Positions 18,452 through 27,153 of a DNA stretch of 64,000 nt are shown here, one piece after another. Position numbers and translations under genes: made by a program. The DNA comes from Spirulina subsalsa FACHB-351 (GTDB taxonomy: Bacteria > Cyanobacteriota > Cyanobacteriia > Cyanobacteriales > Spirulinaceae). Position 1 is the first letter of the stretch, and the number at the start of each line of letters is the position of its first letter. The notes beneath the pieces are model-generated. The model did no database searches and was not told where the DNA came from. It saw only the letters and a list, made by a program, of their open reading frames with translations. The stretch covers positions 1-64,000 of the forward strand of contig NZ_JAIHOM010000005.1 of assembly GCF_026130165.1 (NCBI RefSeq), given 5' to 3'.

Positions 18452-20278
18452 ATGAGTGACGGAATCAAAGAGCAGTCTATGAGTCAAGAATTGCAAATTT
18501 CTGAAGCGAAATATCGTCTTTTATATGAAGGATTGCAGGATGCTGTCCTGTTGTATGATCAAAAGATTATTAGCTGTAATCGGGCTACTTTGGCGATGTT
18601 TGGCTATGAGTTGGAGTCGGAATTGTTGGGTAAGTTACCGTCAGATTTATCGCCACCGACACAGCCAGATGGCCGAGATTCTCAAGTGGCTGCTTTGGCG
18701 GCGGTAGAAAAGGCGATCGCACAGGGAGAATATCGCTTTGAGTGGCAACACCGACGATGCAATGGGGAGGAGTTTTGGGCGGAGGTGTGGTTAGCGACGT
18801 TGGCATTGGGGGAAAAACAAGTGATTCAGGCGGTGGTGCGGGATATTAGCGATCGCAAACAACGAGAAGCGGCACTACAGGCAGCCAAAGAAGCGGCTGA
18901 GGTAGCGAATCAAGCGAAAAGCGAATTTCTGGCGAATATGAGTCATGAGTTACGCACTCCCCTCAATGGGATTCTTGGCTATACCCAAATTCTACAACGT
19001 ACCGATAATCTAAATATTCATCGCGAGGGGTTAAGTGTTATTCATCAGTGTGCAACTCATTTATTGACTCTGATTGAAGATGTGTTAGATTTTGCCAAAA
19101 TTGAGGCCAATAAACTAGAAATTATCCCCACTAATTTTCATCTGCCGTCCTTTTTACTCAGTGTGGTGGAAATGTCCCGCATTCGCGCTGAGGGGAAAGA
19201 TATTCAATTTTGTTATGAGATTCCCCTAGATTTGCCGCCGGGGGTGCAAGGGGATGAAAAACGTCTGCGACAGGTGTTAATTAATTTATTAACTAATGCG
19301 ATTAAGTTTACAGAGCAAGGGACGGTTTTATTTAAGGTGATAATTTTAGAACAAACTGGGGAACAAATCACTCTCCGGTTTCTGGTCAAAGATACGGGAA
19401 TTGGCATTCCCAAGAGTCACTTAGAACAAATTTTTCTCCCCTTTGAACAAGCTGGATTCCCTCACCATCATACAGAAGGGACGGGTTTAGGGTTAGCGAT
19501 TAGTCAACATATTGCGGAGACAATGGGGAGTAGAATTGAGGTCATTAGTGAAGTCGGAAAAGGGAGTAAGTTTTGGTTTGATTTAACCTTTCCCGTTGTT
19601 CAAGAATGGGCTAAACTGTCGGTTGTTCAACAAGGTCAACTGATTACGGGTTATATTGGTGCAACACGCAAAGTTTTGATTGTGGATGATAAGGAAGTTA
19701 ACCGCGCTGTTTTGCTGGATATCCTGCACCCTCTGGGGTTTGAATGTCAAGTGGCAGAGGATGGGAGGGAGGGGTTGGCGATCGCACAAACATTCAAGCC
19801 TGATGTGATTTTAACCGATTTAGTCATGCCGAATCTAGATGGCTTTGAAATGACCCGTCGTTTAAGAGAACAAGAGGCCTTTCAAGATACCATTATTTTA
19901 GCCCTCAGTGCCAGTGTTTTAAATAATGATCACGCCAAAAGTTTAGCGGTGGGTTGTAATGGTTTTATCCCTAAACCGATTGATCTGCAAAAGCTTTTAC
20001 ATGACCTCCATCAACTGTTACAAATCGAGTGGATTTGTGAAACACCTGAGATTAGTCTAACTCCTTCTGCTGTGGAATTGCCTCTCATTTTTCCCCCTTC
20101 TCCGGTGATAGATCGCCTGCACCAAGCGGCTAAAATTGGGGATATTTCTGCCATTGAGATGGAAGCGACACAACTAAAAAGTTTAGATGAAAAATATGAG
20201 CCTTTTTGTGCAAAACTCTTAAAACTCACTCAAGATTTTGATGACCAAGGAATTTTAACCTTTTTGGAGGCTTGTTAA
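18452..20278 (+). CDS. PAS-domain hybrid histidine kinase
   Basis: 608 residues. A PAS domain plus PAC segment (about 15-140) is followed by HisKA with His165 ([12 protein letters not shown]), HATPase (N box LLTNAIKF, G2 GTGLGLAI), a receiver with Asp456 and a helical C-terminal tail (about 540-608). It is soluble. The kinase core, receiver and tail are closely related to those of the divergent Cache hybrid kinase at 13833, so the pair looks like a duplication with exchanged sensor domains. It lies 11 bp after the response-regulator kinase, so the two are very probably co-transcribed and may form one phosphorelay. Confidence 0.93.
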   Translation: MSDGIKEQSMSQELQISEAKYRLLYEGLQDAVLLYDQKIISCNRATLAMFGYELESELLGKLPSDLSPPTQPDGRDSQVAALAAVEKAIAQGEYRFEWQHRRCNGEEFWAEVWLATLALGEKQVIQAVVRDISDRKQREAALQAAKEAAEVANQAKSEFLANMSHELRTPLNGILGYTQILQRTDNLNIHREGLSVIHQCATHLLTLIEDVLDFAKIEANKLEIIPTNFHLPSFLLSVVEMSRIRAEGKDIQFCYEIPLDLPPGVQGDEKRLRQVLINLLTNAIKFTEQGTVLFKVIILEQTGEQITLRFLVKDTGIGIPKSHLEQIFLPFEQAGFPHHHTEGTGLGLAISQHIAETMGSRIEVISEVGKGSKFWFDLTFPVVQEWAKLSVVQQGQLITGYIGATRKVLIVDDKEVNRAVLLDILHPLGFECQVAEDGREGLAIAQTFKPDVILTDLVMPNLDGFEMTRRLREQEAFQDTIILALSASVLNNDHAKSLAVGCNGFIPKPIDLQKLLHDLHQLLQIEWICETPEISLTPSAVELPLIFPPSPVIDRLHQAAKIGDISAIEMEATQLKSLDEKYEPFCAKLLKLTQDFDDQGILTFLEAC

Positions 20279-20331
20279 ATGATCGTATGTTTGAATTTTA
20301 CAACACATATTTTCAATCTCATTAACAAAAA

Positions 20332-21123
20332 TTATTTCATTTCATGATAAAGGTTCACAAAATAATCTACAGCTTCTTGGTTTTGAAAAAATTCAAAATC
20401 TTTGGAGTCTAGCAGCTTTTTCTGACAAGTGTCATAAAGTTTAACAGATAAGTTTCCTTCAGAAAAGGTCGATGTGTTTGCATTAATAATCAATAAAAGT
20501 AGATACTTAGAGCGATTTTTTTTGATAGATAGAGGAAATAAGACTTGATCAATTTTAGGATTAATCCCATAACTATTTAAGCCACTTTGTTGAACATATT
20601 CACCATTAGGATCTAAAGAGGATTTGCTTGCTTTAGCAATAACAGAAAGATTCGCATCCTTTAATCGTTGTCCAATATCTAACACTAATTTACTATAGTT
20701 TTCAATATTTTGCTTTTGATGAATACTGAGTAAAGCTACATTTTTTAACTGTTCTCTGTAGAGTTTATTTAAAAACTCATGTTCATCCTGTAACTCTTGG
20801 AATTCCTGAGCTTTTTCGCGTAACTCAAAATTTTCTTGCTCTAACTGTTCAACCCGTTGCTGTAATACTAAAACCCGAGTTTCTAAGGCTTGAATCCGTT
20901 GTTTTAATTGGGGGGTACTCAGTTCATCTAACCAACGTTGACGAGTTTGTTCCATCCGTTGGAGACGGTTTTCTAGTTTGGTGATTTGCTTTTGCCATTG
21001 TTCCTGATGTAGGGGATCTCGCTCACACTGGACCCGGGCATGATTGAGACTAGCTTTAAGGAGTTGAATTTCTAGATCCAGATTAACTAATCGTTCAGCA
21101 AGGGGGTTTAGTTCTTCGGTCAT
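20332..21123 (-). CDS. Coiled-coil protein of unknown function
   Basis: 263 residues. Residues about 5-145 are a long coiled coil rich in Glu, Gln and Leu; residues about 165-263 form a compact predicted alpha/beta part ending in EAVDYFVNLYHEMK. No signal peptide or membrane segment is seen. I do not recognise a family. It converges on the PAS kinase gene with a 53-bp gap, which is probably unrelated to its function. Confidence 0.65.
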   Translation of the reverse strand: MTEELNPLAERLVNLDLEIQLLKASLNHARVQCERDPLHQEQWQKQITKLENRLQRMEQTRQRWLDELSTPQLKQRIQALETRVLVLQQRVEQLEQENFELREKAQEFQELQDEHEFLNKLYREQLKNVALLSIHQKQNIENYSKLVLDIGQRLKDANLSVIAKASKSSLDPNGEYVQQSGLNSYGINPKIDQVLFPLSIKKNRSKYLLLLIINANTSTFSEGNLSVKLYDTCQKKLLDSKDFEFFQNQEAVDYFVNLYHEMK

Positions 21124-21496
21124 TGATAAACTCTAAGAGCAGTTTCTCGTAATACTTCAAGCACATTGTAACCCTTGTATACTGTTCCCTGTTCCCGTTA
21201 CTTTCCCTTGTGGATTACAAAACTCAAATGGAAACGCCATATCAAGCTTTAGCGTTTTCCGCAAGCAGCCCCGCGTCTGACCCGATAAGGCAGCGTGGGA
21301 CGAATTGCGATCGGGGATTATCAGAATCAGGTTTGTTCCGATTTTCGATATGGGGACAACACCGTTTTTGTCGTGCAACTTTGTATTAAAATGTAACAGG
21401 TCACAAGAGCTAAAGTCTTACGGAGTCTCTTCCCTGATGGTCGAGACTCGTTTTGCTGTCTGCTGAGTGAGAATAATAAGAAGAAATATAAATCTA
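21124..21496. other. chlI upstream region
   Basis: About 370 bp without a supported gene. It holds the promoters of the coiled-coil gene (leftward) and chlI (rightward). The right part contains a GAGTCTC/GAGACTC hairpin at 21423-21449 that is followed by GTTTT and would lie in the chlI leader. The left part (about 21240-21330) is GC-richer than its surroundings but shows no structure I can name. Confidence 0.45.
21423..21454 (+). terminator. Hairpin with short T run in the chlI leader
   Basis: GAGTCTC (21423-21429) pairs perfectly with GAGACTC (21443-21449) around a 13-nt loop and is followed by GTTTT (21450-21454), 43 bp before the chlI start. It may attenuate chlI or terminate a short leader RNA. 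The loop is long and the T run is short. Confidence 0.35.
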
Positions 21497-22579
21497 ATGA
21501 CTGCAACCGCCCTCCAAACCCCTCCCACCCAAACCCGTCGCCTCGTGTTTCCCTTTACGGCCATTGTCGGTCAAGAGGAAATGAAATTAGCCCTGTTATT
21601 GAATGTGATTGACCCCAAAATTGGCGGGGTGATGATCATGGGCGATCGCGGAACGGGAAAATCCACCACGATTCGCGCCTTGGCTGACCTCTTACCGGAA
21701 ATCGATGTAGTCGCCAATGACCCGTTTAATTCCCACCCTACAGATCCAGATTTAATGGGGGATGAGGTGCGCAATGCGATCGCCCAAAATCTCCCTCTCA
21801 CCATTACCCAGAAAAAAGTCACCATGATTGACTTGCCTCTAGGAGCAACAGAAGATCGGGTCTGTGGCACCATTGACATTGAAAAAGCCCTCTCCGAAGG
21901 AGTGAAAGCCTTTGAACCCGGTCTACTGGCCAAAGCCAACCGAGGGATTTTATATGTGGATGAGGTAAACTTACTCGATGATCACCTCGTCGATGTTCTG
22001 TTAGATTCTGCCGCCAGTGGTTGGAACACAGTGGAACGAGAAGGCATTTCCATCCGCCACCCCGCCCGCTTTGTTCTTGTCGGTTCCGGCAACCCCGAGG
22101 AAGGGGAATTACGCCCCCAACTCCTCGACCGTTTCGGGATGCACGCCGAAATCCGCACCGTTAAAGAACCAGCCTTACGGGTGCAAATTGTGGAACAACG
22201 GTCAGACTTTGACCGGGACCCCCAAGGATTTATGAGTCGCTATCAAGTGGAACAAGAGGCCCTACAAGCGCGTTTAGTGGAAGCCCAAAAACGCCTAGGA
22301 GATGTCACCATTGAATATGATTTGCGGGTGAATATTTCCGAAGTTTGTGCAGAATTAGACGTAGATGGGTTACGGGGTGATATTGTCACCAACCGCGCCG
22401 CAAAAGCCTTAGCCGCCTTTGAAGGTCGCACCGAAGTCACCGTTGATGATATTCGTCGTGTTGTCACCCTCTGCCTGCGTCACCGTCTGCGCAAAGATCC
22501 CCTAGAGTCCATTGATTCCGGTTATAAAGTTGAAAAAGCCTTTAACCGGGTGTTTGGGGTCGAAGGTGAAGCATCCTAA
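21497..22579 (+). CDS. chlI: Magnesium chelatase ATPase subunit I
   Basis: 360 residues from ATG 21497 (MTATALQ). It inserts Mg2+ into protoporphyrin IX with ChlD and ChlH, the first committed step of chlorophyll synthesis, in the cytoplasm or at the membrane. The AAA+ motifs are clear: Walker [10 protein letters not shown] at 49-57, Walker [14 protein letters not shown], sensor 1 [20 protein letters not shown] and the C-terminal helical lid. Length is normal for ChlI. The in-frame extension to 21467 lacks family residues. No chlD or chlH is nearby, which is usual for cyanobacteria. Confidence 0.97.
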   Translation: MTATALQTPPTQTRRLVFPFTAIVGQEEMKLALLLNVIDPKIGGVMIMGDRGTGKSTTIRALADLLPEIDVVANDPFNSHPTDPDLMGDEVRNAIAQNLPLTITQKKVTMIDLPLGATEDRVCGTIDIEKALSEGVKAFEPGLLAKANRGILYVDEVNLLDDHLVDVLLDSAASGWNTVEREGISIRHPARFVLVGSGNPEEGELRPQLLDRFGMHAEIRTVKEPALRVQIVEQRSDFDRDPQGFMSRYQVEQEALQARLVEAQKRLGDVTIEYDLRVNISEVCAELDVDGLRGDIVTNRAAKALAAFEGRTEVTVDDIRRVVTLCLRHRLRKDPLESIDSGYKVEKAFNRVFGVEGEAS

Positions 22580-22693
22580 CGGATCTCAGTAAAACACTGG
22601 AGAAACGAGAGAAATTAGCCGCTTAAACGTGGGGAGTTCAGGGGGTTTCTCCCACTCCCTCCTCTCGGCTTACAGGAGGTGTTGCGCTAGACC

Positions 22694-23746
22694 ATGTTTG
22701 AACTACTCACCAGTACGCTGCTGCTCCTGCTGATCGGCGTTTTTCTCTATTACTTACTGGCGAAAGTTATCCCCAAGGCAGCCCTCACGGTGATTGGGGT
22801 GGGCTTTATTTTGGCCGTGATTGCGATCGCCTTTATCAGCCCCACCTATACCCCCGTAGCGGTGTTGTGGAAAGTCATGTCCATTCCCCTCACCCCCTTG
22901 GGTTTATCTTTACTGTTAATTTTATCCAGCGTTTTCAAGATTAATAAAAAAGGGGAAATTAAACAGCCTGCTCCTGCTTTACTCTGGACCGCTTTAATTA
23001 TTTTAATCCTCTCTAGTAATCCTCTCATTTCCTATCAAATTGCCCGAGCCATTGAACTCGAAACCATTCAAGTCGAGCAACAAAAACGAGAAGCTTGTGT
23101 GCAAGATTGTCCCGAACCCCTCACCCCCGAACCCTTTCAAGTCGGGCCAGCCATTGTTTTATTAGGACAAGGTAGCACGGAGCCGAATCTTGGCTACCGA
23201 ACCCAAATTCAACTGACAGCCACAGGAAGCCGCATTTTATACACCGCCCAACTGTTCCGACAACAGCGAGAACTAGGGAGCTTTCCCATTGTAATTGTCT
23301 GTGCTAGTCCCAGACGTAATATTCAAGGCAGCGCGGAACAGATTGATGAGGCGCGGGATATTAGTATTGTATTGGAACGGTTAGGCGTGCCAGAAAGTGC
23401 TATCTATCCTGAAACGGTAGGCTTAAATTTGCGCACCAATGCCCTCGAAGTTCAGCGAATTTTAAGCACTCAATTGGGAGAAGATACTCCGACGATTTTA
23501 TTAGTCACTTCGGCGTTACAAATTCGTCGAGCGGCGCAAACCTTCCGAGAAGTGGGAATGCGGGTTATTCCCCGACCTACCGATTTTCAAACCTTTGAGG
23601 GGGAAGAAGGGGCGCGCCGACGGATTACCTTAGCCGATTTAATCCCCTCCATTCAGGCCTTAGAAATTACGACCAATGTGATTGAAGAATATTTAGCCAC
23701 GATTTATTATTTCTTGCGGGGTTGGCTTTCGCCCATTGTGTTTTAA
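22694..23746 (+). CDS. YdcF/DUF218-family membrane protein
   Basis: 350 residues. Three or four membrane segments lie in residues 1-120, and the C-terminal DUF218 domain spans about 150-330 (AIVLLGQGS, VCASPRR, ILLVTSALQIRRAAQTFREVG). The family includes E. coli YdcF, which binds S-adenosylmethionine, and SanA, linked to envelope integrity; the actual reaction is not established. An AGGAGGT lies 13-14 nt before ATG 22694, somewhat far for a ribosome binding site. It follows chlI on the same strand by 114 bp. Confidence 0.85.
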   Translation: MFELLTSTLLLLLIGVFLYYLLAKVIPKAALTVIGVGFILAVIAIAFISPTYTPVAVLWKVMSIPLTPLGLSLLLILSSVFKINKKGEIKQPAPALLWTALIILILSSNPLISYQIARAIELETIQVEQQKREACVQDCPEPLTPEPFQVGPAIVLLGQGSTEPNLGYRTQIQLTATGSRILYTAQLFRQQRELGSFPIVIVCASPRRNIQGSAEQIDEARDISIVLERLGVPESAIYPETVGLNLRTNALEVQRILSTQLGEDTPTILLVTSALQIRRAAQTFREVGMRVIPRPTDFQTFEGEEGARRRITLADLIPSIQALEITTNVIEEYLATIYYFLRGWLSPIVF

Positions 23747-23867
23747 CAAAATGTTGCGGAATTCCCCTTCCTCGGTTCCTTCCTTTTGTTGGATTGCCCC
23801 ATGCTGCCCGGAAAGCTATAGTTAATGATCAACGTGCCAAGAAACACAACAACAGGAGGAAGTTATT

Positions 23868-24881
23868 TTGGAGTCGGGGAGTCCCAATCGATTGAACAAT
23901 GACTCAGAAGCCTATCTAGCTGTACTTTCAGGCTCCGGGGTGTGGATTTGCGATCGCTCCGGTAGCGGTCTATTAGAACTTTCAGACCAAGACTGTCGCC
24001 AATTCCTCCATAATCAAACCACTAACCAAATCCAAACCCTCAAACCCGGAGAAGGGTGTCAGACCGTCTTTGTTACCTCCACAGCCCGCACATTAGATTT
24101 AGCCACGGTTTACGTCACAGAAAATACTGTCCTCACTCTCGTGTCCCCTAGTCAACGGGAAAATCTACTCCTTTGGTTAGACCGCTACCTCTTCCCAATG
24201 GATCGGGTTAAAATTCGCGATATTTCCCCAGAATTTGCCGTTTTTAGCCTGTTTGGGCGGTTCAGTGAAGAACAAGTCAAAACCTTGGGTTTAGAGGTCT
24301 TACAAGGGCAGCCAGAAGCCTCTCACGCCCTCTTTAATCTAGGGGGGGTAGAGGTGCGGGTGGCCGTGGGCAATGGTTTAGGCTTGCCGGGTTATACCGT
24401 CATGGTGCATCAAGAGCATAGTGCTTCCCTGTGGCAGTTTTTACTAGACTTGGACATCCAACCGATGGGGGAACAGGTTTGGGAGCAACTGCGCATTCGC
24501 CAAGGCCGTCCAGCCCCAATTTTAGAACTCACGGAGGACTATAACCCCCTAGAAGCAGGATTATGGCAGGCGATCTCCTTTAATAAGGGCTGTTACATTG
24601 GTCAGGAAACCATTGCCCGTCTCAACACCTATCAGGGGGTGAAACAGCGCCTCTGGGGGGTGAAATTGAATCAAGAGGTTGCTCCGGGCCAAGATATTAA
24701 ACAAGGGGAGCAGAAAATTGGTATTCTGACCAGTTGCACCAGCACCCCGGATGGCATTTGGGGTTTAGCCTACATTAAAACTAAGGCGGGCGGTGCAGGT
24801 TTAACGGTGCAGGTAGGGGAAGCTACGGGGGAAGTGGTAGAAGCTCCTTTTTTGAGCCATCAGTATTTTACAGCCCCTTGA
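23868..24881 (+). CDS. ygfZ: YgfZ/GcvT-like folate-binding protein
   Basis: 337 residues. The GcvT-like fold carries the signature KGCYIGQETIARL with its conserved Cys, the hallmark of YgfZ/IBA57 proteins. They use a tetrahydrofolate-type cofactor to help repair or assemble Fe-S clusters, including that of the tRNA modification enzyme MiaB. The start is TTG 23868, fixed by a perfect AGGAGG at 23854-23859 eight bases upstream. The 3' end overlaps the convergent TrpD-like gene by 14 bp. Confidence 0.9.
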   Translation: MESGSPNRLNNDSEAYLAVLSGSGVWICDRSGSGLLELSDQDCRQFLHNQTTNQIQTLKPGEGCQTVFVTSTARTLDLATVYVTENTVLTLVSPSQRENLLLWLDRYLFPMDRVKIRDISPEFAVFSLFGRFSEEQVKTLGLEVLQGQPEASHALFNLGGVEVRVAVGNGLGLPGYTVMVHQEHSASLWQFLLDLDIQPMGEQVWEQLRIRQGRPAPILELTEDYNPLEAGLWQAISFNKGCYIGQETIARLNTYQGVKQRLWGVKLNQEVAPGQDIKQGEQKIGILTSCTSTPDGIWGLAYIKTKAGGAGLTVQVGEATGEVVEAPFLSHQYFTAP

Positions 24882-25908
24882 GTTCTGCTAATTTTGTGGC
24901 TACTTGCCCTTCTTCTAGTAAGCGTTGAGCTTGTTGGATGCCGTCGGGTAAATGGGCAACTTTGCCACAACGCCAAAGATAAAACCCCCCATTCCACAAG
25001 ACAGCCGGCCATAGGGGCGAGGGTTTGCCTTCCAGGGTGGTGTTGATTTGTGCCAGCAACTCGTCCCGGGAGGTGAGGGGGACTTCTGTTCCGCCTAAAC
25101 CGTAATCTCGGGCATGGATTTTTAGGCGTTCTCGTTGGTCAAAATTACCGGGATCTTGACAGGTTATAATGGCGGTGCGATCGCGAGGTAAATCACAACT
25201 TCCCTCTAAACCCTTGATTAATGTATATTTTTCCACATCCCGTAATCTCAACGCTTCTTGAATAAAATGCTCCGTGGGAGGATGCACATATCCCGCCAGC
25301 AGATGATAGTTCCCCCCATAGGGCGACCAGATCAACTCTAAGGTGGCAAAGGGGGGGCGCTTGCCGATTTCGTCCCGATAGGTGATGAGGGAGGTAAAAT
25401 CAGGAAAATGGGAGGGGGTATAAAAAAAACCGAGTCCCGTTTGTTCTAACATCTGTTGGACTTTTGGCAGAGTAGCCGCAGGAAAATCTACCCCCAAATC
25501 TTGTCCGATCTGAACAAGGGGTAGCCCGTATTTGGTGGGCATCTTTTCCGCACCATGTAGCAACACAGACAAGCCCGAAGCCGCTAAAATCAAGGCCGTG
25601 AGAACTGTAACCGGAGCCGTGCGCGATCGCCCATCATAGGGAGTCCCCAAAACCACCACCTCCGATTCTCCCCCCAGAGAACTCAAACGAGGACACAGTT
25701 CATCATAAGCATCCAACATCCCCGCCAACTCTTCCCCCGTCGGACGCTTAATCCGATGAGCAATCATAAACGCCCCAATTTGAGCAGGAGTCGCCTCCTG
25801 TCTCAAAATCATCAAGGTAGCCGTTTTGGCCTCCTCCCGAGTTAAATCCCTCCCAGTATGAGGGCCACTCCCAATTTTTTTTAGTAATTCGCGAAATACA
25901 GCACTCAT
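24868..25908 (-). CDS. Anthranilate phosphoribosyltransferase-like (TrpD family) protein
   Basis: 346 residues from ATG 25908; a TTG 18 bp upstream is the only alternative. It has the helical N-domain of nucleoside phosphorylase/TrpD proteins (GRDLTREEAKTATLMILRQ, PAQIGAFMIAHRIKRPTGEELAGM) and the phosphoribosyl-diphosphate-binding domain. The canonical TrpD loop GTGGD and the NIST segment are replaced by LGTPYDGRSR and APVT. It is therefore probably a paralogue of the tryptophan enzyme (TrpD2/YbiB-like group) and not the enzyme itself. Cyanobacteria usually carry such an additional copy; its substrate is unknown. Confidence 0.8.
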   Translation of the reverse strand: MSAVFRELLKKIGSGPHTGRDLTREEAKTATLMILRQEATPAQIGAFMIAHRIKRPTGEELAGMLDAYDELCPRLSSLGGESEVVVLGTPYDGRSRTAPVTVLTALILAASGLSVLLHGAEKMPTKYGLPLVQIGQDLGVDFPAATLPKVQQMLEQTGLGFFYTPSHFPDFTSLITYRDEIGKRPPFATLELIWSPYGGNYHLLAGYVHPPTEHFIQEALRLRDVEKYTLIKGLEGSCDLPRDRTAIITCQDPGNFDQRERLKIHARDYGLGGTEVPLTSRDELLAQINTTLEGKPSPLWPAVLWNGGFYLWRCGKVAHLPDGIQQAQRLLEEGQVATKLAELKGL

Positions 25909-25952
25909 ACAGCCATCACGGATCAACGCTTCAGATATTTTTGAATCCTAAC

Positions 25953-26723
25953 CTAATCCATGCCAATTCCCGCACCCATCGGCTCAGAGGAAGCACTACC
26001 CTGGGGATAGTCCAGTAGGCGCTGGAAAGAATAACCCATCCCCCGTTCCGTAATTATATATTCCGGTTGTTTGGGGTCGTTCTCAATCTTGCCCCGTAAA
26101 CGGGAAATATGAACATCTACTAAGCGTAAATCCCCAGTTTGACGAGGAGTGTAACCCCAAATCGCCTCTAGAATCTCTGCCCGAGAAATCGGTTCTCCAG
26201 CTTGGCGAATTAACAGTTGCAACACATTGAACTCGATTTCTGTCAAACGCACAATACTATTCCCGGAAAAAACCTTACGTTTGTTCGTGTCTACGGTCAG
26301 TTTACCAATCCGTAACACCCCCCCATCAGGATTAGAACGGTATTCTGTTTTTTTAACCCGTCGTAAAATGGTACTAATCCGGGCTTCTAGTTCTTTTGGA
26401 GAAAAAGGTTTTACTAAATAATCATCTGCTCCAATTTGCAACCCTGTAATTCGGTCTGCTACATCAGATAAAGCCGTGAGCATAATGATAGGAATTTCAG
26501 AAAATTTTCGTATTTCTTGACAGATATAATAGCCATCTCCTTTGGGAATCATAACATCTAAAATGACTAGATCAGGAGACTCTTGATCAAACAATTTCAA
26601 GGCCTCCTCTCCGTCAGATGCGGTGACGACTTCATACCCCACCATAGAAAGACGAGTTTCTAAAATTCGCCGCACCGCAGGCTCGTCATCTACGACTAAG
26701 ATTTTTGCATTGTGGTTGTCCAC
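25953..26723 (-). CDS. OmpR-family response regulator, RpaB/Ycf27-like
   Basis: 256 residues from GTG 26723, which gives MDNHNAKILVVDDEPAVRR and matches the usual N-terminus of RpaB; a TTG 33 bp upstream is possible. The receiver (about 8-122) has its phospho-acceptor Asp in VILDVMIPKGDGY and is followed by a winged-helix DNA-binding domain (about 145-245, ending RGMGYSFQRL). RpaB is the essential cyanobacterial regulator of light-responsive genes that binds HLR1 boxes. This protein has many RpaB features (ETRLSMVGYEV, DVADRITGL, VKPFSPKELEARI) but the output domain differs (GYTPRQTGDLRLVDVH in place of GYTPERHVDTRVVDVH). It may be a paralogue, so I withhold the symbol. Confidence 0.85.
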   Translation of the reverse strand: MDNHNAKILVVDDEPAVRRILETRLSMVGYEVVTASDGEEALKLFDQESPDLVILDVMIPKGDGYYICQEIRKFSEIPIIMLTALSDVADRITGLQIGADDYLVKPFSPKELEARISTILRRVKKTEYRSNPDGGVLRIGKLTVDTNKRKVFSGNSIVRLTEIEFNVLQLLIRQAGEPISRAEILEAIWGYTPRQTGDLRLVDVHISRLRGKIENDPKQPEYIITERGMGYSFQRLLDYPQGSASSEPMGAGIGMD

Positions 26724-26855
26724 GTTCCCTTCCAGACTAACTTTGGGTCTGTCCAATTGTTATCAACATTATAACTATTCAAATAATAGCATGAGTCTTT
26801 TTACTTAAGCAAACTAACTCAAAAGTAAAAAAAATTATCCCTTTAACACTTATTT

Positions 26856-26864
26856 TGTTATAAT
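26856..26864 (+). promoter_or_regulatory. Extended -10 promoter with hairpin at the RNA 5' end
   Basis: TGTTATAAT (26856-26864) is a perfect extended -10 element. Just downstream GGCGA (26868-26872) pairs with TCGCC (26879-26883), so a transcript would start with or near this hairpin. It precedes the 28-codon frame at 26920 and, further on, truB. No convincing -35 is seen, as expected with an extended -10. Confidence 0.45.
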
Positions 26865-26919
26865 GCAGGCGATTTATCTCGCCTAGACTCTGGGCGAGAA
26901 CCTCGGGGGAGTTTAAATT

Positions 26920-27006
26920 ATGTTTACAATTTTATCATTGCTGATCCCCGCCTGTTATTATCAAGGGGAAAATTGGGTCTGCACTCTGACTCAAGGAAGA
27001 TATTGA
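26920..27006 (+). CDS. Possible 28-residue small protein
   Basis: ATG 26920 to TGA 27004-27006 encodes MFTILSLLIPACYYQGENWV and eight more residues. A GGGGGAG sequence lies 8-10 bases upstream of the ATG, and an extended -10 promoter lies 56 bp upstream. The hydrophobic start and IPAC segment look like a very short lipoprotein signal, but this may be chance. It could also be a leader peptide for truB, which begins 148 bp downstream. I know no homologue. Confidence 0.3.
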   Translation: MFTILSLLIPACYYQGENWVCTLTQGRY

Positions 27007-27153
27007 CCTACTTATTGACCTCCTTGGCGAATGCGCAGCCCATAATGGAAAGCTCCTAATGGAAAGCTGCTCATGGAAAATGGATAATTGAGCTTAACCC
27101 CCATAATTTTGATATCCTGAGAATTGATAATTGATAATTTATAATTGATTCCC

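Noticed and set aside
13833-20278. An integrated prophage or transposon carrying the kinases
   Set aside because: No integrase, transposase, att site or tRNA gene is visible and composition matches the host.
24868-25908. Annotation as the tryptophan-pathway TrpD
   Set aside because: The PRPP-binding GTGGD and NIST motifs are altered, so it is treated as a paralogue.
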